Assembly: GCA_021778935.1 (NCBI GenBank) | Contig: JAJYBQ010000180.1 | Span: forward strand, 1 to 5,197 | Reading direction: 5' to 3' | DNA from: Pseudomonadota bacterium | GTDB taxonomy: Bacteria > Pseudomonadota > Gammaproteobacteria > Burkholderiales > Burkholderiaceae | DNA: 5,197 nucleotides | Shown here: in pieces, positions 1-5,197 of the stretch | How positions within the stretch are numbered: the stretch's first letter is position 1 | How the letters are laid out: each line of letters begins with the position of its first letter | Position numbers and translations under genes: made by a program | The notes under the pieces: model-generated | Databases searched by the model: none | What the model was told of the DNA's origin: nothing | What the model saw: the letters and a program-made list of their open reading frames with translations, nothing else

Positions 1-1
1 C

Positions 2-733
2 ATCCGCGCGATGACCCCCGCGATCTTCACGCAGATCACGCCGCCGCCGGGCGATGATGGCGGCCTGGCCAACGCACTGGTCGGGAGCCTGCTGATGAGT
101 GCGCTGGGCATCGCGATCGGCGCGCCGATCGGCGTGGCCGCGGGAACCTATCTTTCGGAATTCGCCGAACGCCGCCCCGCGCTGCGGGAACTGGTCCGCT
201 TCGTCAACGACATCCTGCTGTCCGCACCGTCGATCGTGCTGGGCCTCTTCATCTACACCGTGGCAGTGCGACCGGTTGGACATTTTTCCGGCTGGGCCGG
301 CGCATTGGCGCTGAGCCTGATCGTGCTGCCGGTGGTCGTCCGCACCACCGACGAAACCTTGCGTCTGGTTCCCAACGTGATGCGGGAAGCCGCGCTGTCG
401 CTAGGGATTCCGCGCTGGAAGGTGACGGTGCAGATCCTCTATCGCGCCGCGGCGCCCGGCATCCTCACCGGCATCCTGCTCGGTCTCGCCCGCATCAGCG
501 GCGAGACCGCGCCCCTGCTGTTCACCGCCCTGAACAACCAGTACTGGGCACCCAACCTCAACGCGCCGACGGCGAGCGTGCCGATCGTGATCTTCCAGTT
601 CGCCATGAGCCCGTACGACTCCTGGCACGCGCTGGCCTGGGCCGGGGCATTCATCGTCACGCTGTTCGTGCTGCTCCTCAGCGTCGGGACGCGCGCACTG
701 CTGCTGCGCAATCGCGTCGAAGGGCATTCGTAA
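2..733 (+). CDS. pstA: Phosphate ABC transporter permease PstA (5' end cut by window edge)
   Basis: PstA is one of the two inner-membrane permease subunits of the PstSCAB high-affinity phosphate importer and pairs with PstC. The frame is open from the first bases (Ile-Arg-Ala before the Met at 11), so that Met is probably internal and the first transmembrane segment lies outside the window. Visible hallmarks are the ITPPPG stretch before the permease domain, several hydrophobic segments, the [16 protein letters not shown] block (here [12 protein letters not shown]), and the cytoplasmic EAA loop (E126-A127-A128 with G132, counted from the Met at 11) that contacts the ATPase. The near-invariant [13 protein letters not shown] stretch follows. 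The TAA stop overlaps the pstB ATG by one base, so the two genes are translationally coupled. Expression is probably under PhoB control, but any Pho box would lie upstream of the operon, outside the window. Confidence 0.96.
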   Translation: MRAMTPAIFTQITPPPGDDGGLANALVGSLLMSALGIAIGAPIGVAAGTYLSEFAERRPALRELVRFVNDILLSAPSIVLGLFIYTVAVRPVGHFSGWAGALALSLIVLPVVVRTTDETLRLVPNVMREAALSLGIPRWKVTVQILYRAAAPGILTGILLGLARISGETAPLLFTALNNQYWAPNLNAPTASVPIVIFQFAMSPYDSWHALAWAGAFIVTLFVLLLSVGTRALLLRNRVEGHS

Positions 734-1527
734 TGGATGGCGCAAGCGATCCGGCGGCCATCCTGCGGGAGGAGCGCATCAAGATTTCCGTGCGCGACCT
801 GGACTTCTACTACCGCGGCTTCCACGCACTCAAGAACATCTCGCTCGACATTCCCGAGCACAAGGTCACGGCGATCATCGGCCCATCGGGTTGCGGCAAA
901 TCGACGCTGCTGCGGATTTTCAACCGGATCTATTCCGCCTACGCCGGCTTGGAAGCCAGGGGCACGATCCTGCTCGACGGCGAGAACATCCTCGACTCGG
1001 GGTATTCGCTCAACCACCTGCGCTCACGCGTCGGCATGGTGTTTCAGAAAGCCGTGCCGTTCCCGCTTTCGATCTACGAAAACGTCGCCTATGGACTGCG
1101 GCACCACTACCGGCTGCCGCGCTTCGCACTCGAAGAACGGGTCGAACAGGCACTGCGCGATGCCGCGCTGTGGGACGAGGTCAAGGACAAGCTGCACAGC
1201 AGCGCGATGAGCCTGTCGGGTGGACAGCAGCAGCGGCTGTGCATCGCGCGCGCCGTGGCGCTGCGGCCGCAGGTGCTGCTGCTCGACGAACCGACCTCGG
1301 CCCTCGATCCGATTGCCACCGGCCGCATCGAGCAACTGCTCGTCGACCTCCAGGGCGATTACACCATCGTCATCGTCACCCACAACATGCAGCAGGCGGC
1401 GCGGGTCTCGGCATATACGGCATACATGTTCCTGGGCGAACTGATCGAGTTCGGGCCGACCACGGAGCTCTTCACAAAACCCGGGAAACGGCAGACCGAG
1501 GATTACATCACCGGGCGGTTCGGGTAA
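733..1527 (+). CDS. pstB: Phosphate ABC transporter ATP-binding protein PstB
   Basis: PstB is the cytoplasmic ATPase that powers phosphate import through PstCA. The protein has 264 residues, about the usual PstB length. It has all ABC ATPase motifs: Walker [10 protein letters not shown] (50-58), Q-loop Q105, signature LSGGQ (161-165), Walker B ending in D185-E186, and switch histidine H217. The stretch with 'FNRIY' after Walker A and the segment [17 protein letters not shown] at the C-terminus are typical of PstB rather than other ABC ATPases. The ATG start overlaps the pstA stop (TAATG). In many proteobacteria phoU follows pstB; here a hairpin and then the unrelated xth gene follow, so phoU is either elsewhere or absent. 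Confidence 0.98.
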   Translation: MDGASDPAAILREERIKISVRDLDFYYRGFHALKNISLDIPEHKVTAIIGPSGCGKSTLLRIFNRIYSAYAGLEARGTILLDGENILDSGYSLNHLRSRVGMVFQKAVPFPLSIYENVAYGLRHHYRLPRFALEERVEQALRDAALWDEVKDKLHSSAMSLSGGQQQRLCIARAVALRPQVLLLDEPTSALDPIATGRIEQLLVDLQGDYTIVIVTHNMQQAARVSAYTAYMFLGELIEFGPTTELFTKPGKRQTEDYITGRFG

Positions 1528-1531
1528 ATTG

Positions 1532-1562
1532 CCCTGACCCTCTTCCGGGGAGAGGGTCAGGG
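1532..1562. repeat. Perfect 12-bp inverted repeat after pstB (possible terminator or REP-like element)
   Basis: Arms CCCTGACCCTCT (1532-1543) and AGAGGGTCAGGG (1551-1562) are exact reverse complements around a 7-base loop, starting 4 bases after the pstB stop. No T-run follows, so it is not a textbook intrinsic terminator. It could stabilise the 3' end of the pst mRNA, help Rho-independent pausing, or be one copy of a dispersed REP-like palindrome. GC-rich palindromes of this look are often scattered in intergenic regions of such genomes. The pairing is seen; the function is inferred. Confidence 0.6.
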
Positions 1563-1572
1563 GCTCGGGACC

Positions 1573-1605
1573 GGAGATCCCTGATATGTCGATGATCTGA
1601 TCGTG
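1573..1605 (+). promoter_or_regulatory. xth leader with possible 4-codon minicistron coupled to the GTG start
   Basis: No Shine-Dalgarno lies at the usual distance from the xth GTG (1603-1605). The only SD-like GGAG (1573-1576) is 9 bases before an ATG (1586-1588) that opens a four-codon frame, Met-Ser-Met-Ile, ending in TGA at 1598-1600, two bases before the GTG. Ribosomes ending there could restart on xth. This is a reading of spacing only and could be chance. Confidence 0.25.
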
Positions 1606-2382
1606 CGCATCGCCACCTGGAACGTCAACTCGCTCAAAGTCCGCCTGCCGCAGCTCCTTGCGTGGCTGCAAGTCCAGCCGATCGACATCGTCTGCCTGCA
1701 GGAAACCAAGCTCACCGACGGGAATTTTCCCGTGGCGGCGCTGGACGAAGCGGGGTACCACAGCCTGTTCGCCGGACAAAAGACCTACAACGGTGTCGCC
1801 ATCCTGCTGCGCAAGGAGCGCCTGGGAAACGACGCCCAGGACATCGCGACGGACATTCCGGGGCTGGATGATCCACAGAAACGTCTCATCGCCGTCACCG
1901 CCGGCGGCATTCGCGTCGTCTGTGCCTATTTTCCCAACGGGCAGTCCGTGGGAAGCGACAAGTACGCCTACAAGATGCAATGGATCGCCGCGCTCACGCA
2001 ATGGCTGCGCGGCGAACTCGCGATCCACTCCCGCCTCGCGCTCGCCGGCGACTTCAACATCGCGCCCGAAGCGCGGGACGTGCACGATCCGGCGCAATGG
2101 GATGGGCAGGTGCTGTTTTCGGAACCCGAGCGCGCCGCCTTCCGCGGCCTGCTGGAACTCGGCCTGTGCGACGCGTTCCGGCTCTTCGATCAGCCCGATC
2201 GTTCCTATACGTGGTGGGACTACCGCAACCTCGCATTCCGCCGCAAGATGGGCCTGCGCATCGATCACATCCTCTTGAGCGGCGCGCTCGCCGCGGAGTG
2301 CGCCGCCAGCACCATCGACATCGCCCCGCGCCGCAACGAACAGCCCAGCGACCACGCGCCGGTGATCGCCACGATCGGGTGA
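1603..2382 (+). CDS. xth: Exodeoxyribonuclease III (ExoIII/AP endonuclease)
   Basis: This is a Mg-dependent enzyme of the endonuclease/exonuclease/phosphatase superfamily that cuts at abasic sites and trims 3' ends in base excision repair. At 259 residues it is close to E. coli ExoIII (268). The expected active-site set is present: N7, E34 (in CLQETK), Y109 (in CAYFPNG), D150 and N152 (in AGDFNI), D221 (in RIDHIL), and the D250-H251 pair (in SDHAPV). The WWDYR block before the catalytic aspartate is also typical. The GTG start at 1603 gives the standard N-terminus M-R-I-A-T-W-N; the frame is closed by a TGA at 1582-1584 and has no upstream ATG. The gene is convergent with the ATPase gene to its right, only 4 bases away. 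It is not part of the pst operon by function, though read-through from pstB is possible. Confidence 0.97.
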   Translation: MRIATWNVNSLKVRLPQLLAWLQVQPIDIVCLQETKLTDGNFPVAALDEAGYHSLFAGQKTYNGVAILLRKERLGNDAQDIATDIPGLDDPQKRLIAVTAGGIRVVCAYFPNGQSVGSDKYAYKMQWIAALTQWLRGELAIHSRLALAGDFNIAPEARDVHDPAQWDGQVLFSEPERAAFRGLLELGLCDAFRLFDQPDRSYTWWDYRNLAFRRKMGLRIDHILLSGALAAECAASTIDIAPRRNEQPSDHAPVIATIG

Positions 2383-2386
2383 CGGA

Positions 2387-3517
2387 TCACGCCGCCAAAC
2401 CGGCGAGCCATGCCGCCGCGGACGCTACGGAAACCCCGGCGCGCCGCTCCGCCTGGCGCAAGTCCCGCACGACCTGCGCCGCCTGCGCCCGGGGAAAACG
2501 CTCGGCGAGCTTCGCCAGGAACGGAGCGACCACATGGTCTGCCGTTTTGCATTCGGCAAGCAGTACCGGCTCCCCGTCTTCGCACACGGCGAAGTCGACC
2601 TCCCGCCCATCCTTGTCGCGGATATAGTGCAGGCGTATCGCGCGTCCCTCCGTATCCTCCAGGAACTGCACGTGCTTGAGCAGCATGGCAGCACACAAGT
2701 TCTCGAAACGCGGTCCCTCGCCGGCAACCAACCCGGCGTCGAAAAAATACACCTTCGGCTCCTTGAGGATGGCTCGTGCGATATTCCCGTGATACGGGCG
2801 CACGACAAACACGACATACAGCGCTTCGAGAATGTCGAGATATTTGGCAAGCGTGGTCGGGGATACCTGCAAGTCTCTCGCGAGCGACGCAAGGGAAAGG
2901 GGCGAACCCACGCGGGACCGCAGCATTTCGACGAACAGGCGCATGGTTCGGATTTCGTGGATGCGGGAAAACTCCAGCACATCTTCGCGAATCAATCCAT
3001 CGAGGTAGGGACCGCGCCAGCGATCGGCATCCACGACTCGATCCGCAAGAAACGGTTCCGGGAAGCCGCCTCGCTCGAATAGGCGCTCCAGCGCCGCCTC
3101 CGGTGTCGCGCCCGATACAACGCACCATTCCCGTACCGAGATCGGATGCAGGCGCAGGCCGAAATATCGCCCCGCCAGGGATTCTCCCGATTGCCGGAAG
3201 GTGTCCATCCGCGCGCTGCCCGTGACGAGAATCGCCTGTCCCGGCGATCGCCCGTCGTAAACCCCCTTCAGATACGCTTTCCAATCGCGCATCTTATGAA
3301 TTTCGTCCAAAACCAGGAGCGCTGCGCGCGGGTTCCAGCTTTGATCGAGCAGAATGCGCCGGTCGTTGGGAACATCCCAGTTCAGGTACTGCGCATGGGG
3401 ATATGCCGATTGGATCGCTTGCGCAAGGGTCGTCTTGCCGACTTGGCGCGCGCCGGAAAGGAACACCATCTTCTTGCCGAGGTCGGCGCGGACAACTGCT
3501 TCCAGATATCGCTGCAT
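2387..3517 (-). CDS. AAA_14/DUF4143-type ATP-binding protein
   Basis: This is a 376-residue protein of the AAA ATPase plus DUF4143 family, common in bacteria and archaea but without a settled function. The ATPase part shows Walker A GARQVGKTT (22-30), Walker B LLVLDEIHK (67-75, D71-E72) and a sensor-like ILVTGSAR (96-103). A helical middle includes a winged-helix-like SLASLARDLQVSPTTLAKYL stretch. The C-terminal part has E272, D308 (in EVDFAV) and E322-x-K324 (in AECKT), spaced like a PD-(D/E)XK nuclease core, which may or may not be active. I prefer the ATG at 3517 over the in-frame TTG at 3535: it gives the usual MxRYL-type start and has a GGA 10 bases upstream. The gene sits between xth and ntrC, next to a palindromic AT-rich block. 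It may be an acquired accessory gene. The family call is firm; the role is unknown. Confidence 0.92.
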   Translation of the reverse strand: MQRYLEAVVRADLGKKMVFLSGARQVGKTTLAQAIQSAYPHAQYLNWDVPNDRRILLDQSWNPRAALLVLDEIHKMRDWKAYLKGVYDGRSPGQAILVTGSARMDTFRQSGESLAGRYFGLRLHPISVREWCVVSGATPEAALERLFERGGFPEPFLADRVVDADRWRGPYLDGLIREDVLEFSRIHEIRTMRLFVEMLRSRVGSPLSLASLARDLQVSPTTLAKYLDILEALYVVFVVRPYHGNIARAILKEPKVYFFDAGLVAGEGPRFENLCAAMLLKHVQFLEDTEGRAIRLHYIRDKDGREVDFAVCEDGEPVLLAECKTADHVVAPFLAKLAERFPRAQAAQVVRDLRQAERRAGVSVASAAAWLAGLAA

Positions 3518-3900
3518 TCGACTATTTTCCAGCAAAATGGAAAATAGTCAAGACTATCTTCCATTTTGATAAAAAATAGTCCGATCACCCGCACTTCAAA
3601 TCCCGGATCTTGCGGGTGGTGGTGTTCCGGCCCGGACCGAGCCGGGCGGCGGCGCGCGCGGCGCGCCAGTTCGGCGCCCGCAAGTGCCATCCCCATCAGA
3701 CCCGGCATGGCGGGTTCCCGAACAGAAGTGCCTCCCGGCCGCGCACCCGTCAGAAATACCCCGGATGCCGAGGTGAACGGTACATTGGACGGCAAGGAAA
3801 TGGTGACCTCGGCGCCACATAAGGGGGCTGCGTTCGCGTCCGTCACCACGATAACAAACGGGACGACGGCAACTACCCAAGCAAGAACCCTACGTCGCAT
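3382..3900 (-). CDS. Small exported protein with PEP-CTERM-like tail, 3' end apparently rearranged
   Basis: The ATG at 3900 has a strong Shine-Dalgarno GGAGG (3910-3906) 5 bases upstream. The N-terminus reads as a signal peptide: Arg2-Arg4, a hydrophobic core from about 5 to 19, and a likely cleavage after Ala-Asn-Ala (about residue 24). After only some 35 residues comes a tail like an exosortase sorting signal: V60-R-E-P63, a hydrophobic stretch (64-79), then R80-R-A-R-R-R85. Typical tails have PEP where this has REP. A natural protein would end soon after the arginines. Instead the frame runs through a remnant of ntrC DNA, through the palindromes and 136 bases into the ATPase gene in another frame, stopping at 3382-3384 (172 codons). 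I infer the original stop was lost and only about 3646-3900 is ancestral coding sequence. Typical PEP-CTERM proteins are much longer, so an internal deletion is also possible. Confidence 0.5.
   Translation of the reverse strand: MRRRVLAWVVAVVPFVIVVTDANAAPLCGAEVTISLPSNVPFTSASGVFLTGARPGGTSVREPAMPGLMGMALAGAELARRARRRPARSGPEHHHPQDPGFEVRVIGLFFIKMEDSLDYFPFCWKIVECSDIWKQLSAPTSARRWCSFPARAKSARRPLRKRSNRHIPMRST
3520..3581. repeat. Pair of 30-bp palindromic units, mutually inverted, at the start of the DUF4143 gene
   Basis: Unit 1 (3520-3549) has perfect 11-bp arms GACTATTTTCC / GGAAAATAGTC around an 8-base centre. Unit 2 (3552-3581) has the same 11-8-11 layout with imperfect arms GACTATCTTCC / AAAAAATAGTC. 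The units are separated by AA. Unit 2 read as reverse complement matches unit 1 at 26 of 30 positions, so the whole block is a large palindrome made of two smaller ones. It is AT-rich in a GC-rich window and ends 2 bases before the ATPase ATG. On the minus strand a TTGACT hexamer (3551-3546), close to a -35 box, lies at its centre, but no good -10 follows. Likely readings are an operator for a dimeric regulator or an RNA hairpin covering the ribosome-binding site. The structure is certain; the function is inferred. Confidence 0.8.
3585..3654 (-). pseudogene. Remnant duplicate of the ntrC 3' end (Fis-type HTH coding tail)
   Basis: Read on the minus strand in the ntrC frame, this stretch encodes AAARLGPGRNTTTRKIRDLK and then Cys-Gly and a TGA (3587-3585). 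The intact ntrC tail reads AAARLGLGRNTITRKIRELK and continues to LEHSDD. The DNA matches 3986-4046 at 57 of 61 bases. Three of the four changes alter residues (Leu to Pro and Ile to Thr inside the HTH, Glu to Asp); Pro in the recognition region would break the helix. No start codon or upstream ntrC sequence is attached: to its 5' side the sequence switches to the PEP-CTERM-like ORF. This is a fragment without function of its own as protein. Confidence 0.8.
3594..3654. repeat. 61-bp direct repeat, copy 1 (degraded ntrC tail)
   Basis: This copy is in the same orientation as copy 2 at 3986-4046, offset by 392 bases, with 4 mismatches in 61. The match stops at GCGGCG on the right side; beyond it the sequences diverge into PEP-CTERM-like coding DNA here and into ntrC coding DNA there. 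Confidence 0.88.
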
Positions 3901-3964
3901 GAGCGCCTCCACCGGGAGACCGCGTCTGTCGCGCAGGCTCCTGGGCAATCTCCGCAACGATGGG
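3901..3964. other. Short spacer between ntrC stop and the small ORF
   Basis: These 64 bases hold the Shine-Dalgarno of the small ORF. I see no convincing terminator hairpin for ntrC, only short CGCG repeats. The minus-strand genes ntrC, the small ORF and the ATPase could therefore be co-transcribed. Confidence 0.5.
3906..3910 (-). promoter_or_regulatory. Shine-Dalgarno of the small PEP-CTERM-like ORF
   Basis: CCTCC on the plus strand reads GGAGG on the minus strand, 5 bases before the ATG at 3900-3898. It decides this start over an in-frame upstream TTG at 3957 that has no such site, and it is the main sign that the small ORF is or was translated. Confidence 0.6.
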
Positions 3965-5197
3965 TCAGTCGTCGGAATGCTCCAGCTTCAACTCCCGAAT
4001 CTTGCGGGTGATGGTGTTCCGGCCCAGACCGAGCCGGGCGGCGGCGTCGATGCGCCGTCCTCGCACGTATTGGAGTGCCGCCCCGATGACGGCCCCCTCG
4101 AATTCGCGCGCAAGGTCGTCCATCAGCGATGATTCCCCGGCCTCCAGGCGCTTGCGCACTTCGGCCCGCAGGATCATGCGCCAGTCGCCGGAGCCGATTT
4201 TCGGAGCTCCGGCGTCGGGGACCTCGGCAACGGGCAATCGGGGCGAGGCGGCGAGCGCAAGCCCCCCCCCTCCGGCCTCGACGGGCACCGTGGCGGAACC
4301 ACCCGGGTCCGCACGCAACTCCGCGGGAAGGTCCTCGACCCGGATCGACTGGGCCGGGGCAAGCACGGTGAGCCAGCGGCACAAGTTTTCGAGCTGGCGC
4401 ACGTTTCCCGGAAATGGCAGCTGACCCAGGAACACCAGCGCCTCATCGGTGAAGCGCTTCGGTTCGACCCCCAACTCCTTCGCGCCGCGGGTGAGGAAGT
4501 GGCGGGCAAGCAGCGGAATGTCTTCCCGGCGTTCCCGCAGGGAGGGAAGACGCAAGCGGATGACGTTGAGGCGATGGAAAAGGTCCTCCCGGAAGCGCCC
4601 CGCCCGCACCAGGCCTTCCAGGTCCTGATGGGTCGCTGCGATCACCCGCGCATCGGCCTTGATGGCTTGCTGTCCACCCACCCGGTAATAGAACCCGTCG
4701 GACAGCACCCGCAACAGACGCGTCTGCAGATCCGCCGGCATGTCGCCGATCTCGTCGAGAAAGAGCGTGCCGCCTTCGGCTTGCTCGAAGCGTCCGCGGC
4801 GCGTGGCCTGGGCTCCGGTGAATGCCCCCCGCTCGTGCCCGAACAATTCCGACTCCAGCAGATCACGCGGAATCGCCGCCGTGTTGAGCGCGATGAATGG
4901 CCCCGATGCCCGGGTGCTGTGGCGGTGCAGCGCACGCGCGACCACCTCCTTTCCGCTGCCCGATTCCCCGGTCAGCAACACCATCGCGCTCGACTGGGAG
5001 AGGCGGCCGATGGCGCGGAACACTTCCTGCATGGCCGGCGCCTGCCCCAGGATTTCCGGCAGCGCGACCGATTCCTCGGCAGGTTCGCGCTGCGGCACCC
5101 TCTCATCCAGGGCCCGGCGGACGAGGGCGATCGCCTTGTCGACATCGAACGGCTTGGTCAGGTACTCGAACGCCCCACCCTGGAACGCCGATACCGC
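3965..5197 (-). CDS. ntrC: Nitrogen regulation response regulator NtrC (N-terminus outside window)
   Basis: NtrC (NR-I, GlnG) is the sigma-54 activator phosphorylated by NtrB under nitrogen limitation. The frame is open to the right edge and gives 410 residues, so about 70-80 N-terminal residues with the phospho-acceptor Asp are missing. The receiver end is clear: SAFQGGAFEYLTKPFDVD, with the conserved Lys at 5155-5153; most homologues have LPKPFD. The AAA+ domain has Walker A GESGSGKE (4969-4946), the sigma-54 contact loop GAFTGA (4828-4811), Walker B with Asp-Glu (4756-4751), FREDLFHRLNV, and PGNVRQLEN. A Gly/Ala/Pro-rich linker precedes the Fis-type HTH (RRIDAAARLGLGRNTITRKI, about 4057-3998). 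A GTG at 5098 is an internal Val, not the start, because receiver sequence continues upstream of it. A run of nine C (4262-4270) codes the Gly stretch of the linker. ntrB would be expected just outside to the right. Confidence 0.96.
   Translation of the reverse strand, partial: AVSAFQGGAFEYLTKPFDVDKAIALVRRALDERVPQREPAEESVALPEILGQAPAMQEVFRAIGRLSQSSAMVLLTGESGSGKEVVARALHRHSTRASGPFIALNTAAIPRDLLESELFGHERGAFTGAQATRRGRFEQAEGGTLFLDEIGDMPADLQTRLLRVLSDGFYYRVGGQQAIKADARVIAATHQDLEGLVRAGRFREDLFHRLNVIRLRLPSLRERREDIPLLARHFLTRGAKELGVEPKRFTDEALVFLGQLPFPGNVRQLENLCRWLTVLAPAQSIRVEDLPAELRADPGGSATVPVEAGGGGLALAASPRLPVAEVPDAGAPKIGSGDWRMILRAEVRKRLEAGESSLMDDLAREFEGAVIGAALQYVRGRRIDAAARLGLGRNTITRKIRELKLEHSDD
3986..4046. 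repeat. 61-bp direct repeat, copy 2 (inside functional ntrC)
   Basis: This is the intact copy, encoding the recognition part of the NtrC HTH. It is the likely source of the degraded copy at 3594-3654, since it is in frame with the full gene and keeps the family consensus. Confidence 0.88.

Noticed and set aside
439..1017. Minus-strand frame across pstA and pstB
   Set aside because: It is the opposite strand of conserved transporter genes and has no domain features.
1024..2355. 443-codon open frame on the minus strand across pstB and xth
   Set aside because: It is antisense to two well-supported genes, spans their intergenic palindrome and shows no recognisable motifs. Long antisense frames are expected at this GC content.
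2387..3517. Toxin-antitoxin or phage-defence module built on the DUF4143 ATPase
   Set aside because: No partner toxin, antitoxin or defence effector is visible next to it, and the damaged small ORF upstream looks like an exported protein, not an antitoxin.
3518..3535. TTG at 3535 as the ATPase start
   Set aside because: It lies within the palindrome and has no SD; the ATG at 3517 matches the usual family N-terminus and has a GGA at suitable distance.
3520..3581. CRISPR-like repeats
   Set aside because: There are only two units, inverted rather than direct, with a 2-bp gap and no spacers.
3655..3985. Insertion sequence between the 61-bp direct repeats
   Set aside because: No transposase and no terminal inverted repeats are visible; the direct repeats are explained by ntrC duplication and are far longer than normal target duplications.
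3566..4132. 188-codon plus-strand frame across the small ORF and ntrC tail
   Set aside because: It is antisense to the ntrC HTH and the repeat copy, has low-complexity Arg/Ser/Pro composition and no SD or family resemblance.
5096..5098. GTG as the start of a receiver-less NtrC-like activator
   Set aside because: Upstream codons in the same frame encode typical receiver-domain sequence up to the window edge, so this is an internal Val.

Overview
The window is GC-rich throughout and has tightly packed, confidently recognisable proteobacterial genes. An NtrC-type regulator with a Fis-like tail, an ExoIII-type AP endonuclease, a pst phosphate operon and a small protein ending in a PEP-CTERM-like sorting signal together suggest a betaproteobacterium (Rhodocyclales/Nitrosomonadales-like). 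That assignment is inference from gene content, not a proven placement.

Left part (1-1527, + strand): the 3' part of pstA, then complete pstB. They overlap by one base (TAATG) and form the end of a high-affinity phosphate ABC transporter operon. The operon closes with a perfect 12-bp inverted repeat right after pstB, and no phoU follows. A short leader with a possible 4-codon minicistron then precedes a complete exodeoxyribonuclease III gene (1603-2382, GTG start).

Middle part (2387-3517, - strand): an AAA_14/DUF4143-type ATPase gene, convergent with xth and only 4 bases from it. Its start abuts an AT-rich block (3520-3581) of two 30-bp palindromic units, which are also inverted copies of each other. 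This block is the most structured non-coding sequence in the window.

Right part (3585-5197, - strand): a partial ntrC entering from the right edge, with the end of its receiver domain, a full sigma-54-type AAA+ domain and a Fis-type HTH. Between ntrC and the ATPase gene lie two things: a small secreted-protein ORF with a strong Shine-Dalgarno, a signal peptide and a PEP-CTERM-like tail; and a degraded second copy of the last ~60 bp of ntrC (57/61 identical to the functional copy). The small ORF has no stop of its own. It runs through the ntrC remnant and on into the ATPase gene in another frame, so its 3' end appears to have been rearranged.

Overall the window shows ordinary phosphate uptake, DNA repair and nitrogen control genes. 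The stretch between xth and ntrC looks reworked: it carries an accessory ATPase with its palindromic upstream block, a damaged small exported protein, and a duplicated scrap of ntrC. I see no complete new defence or mobile system. The palindrome pair and the ntrC-tail duplication are the parts that known gene annotation does not explain.
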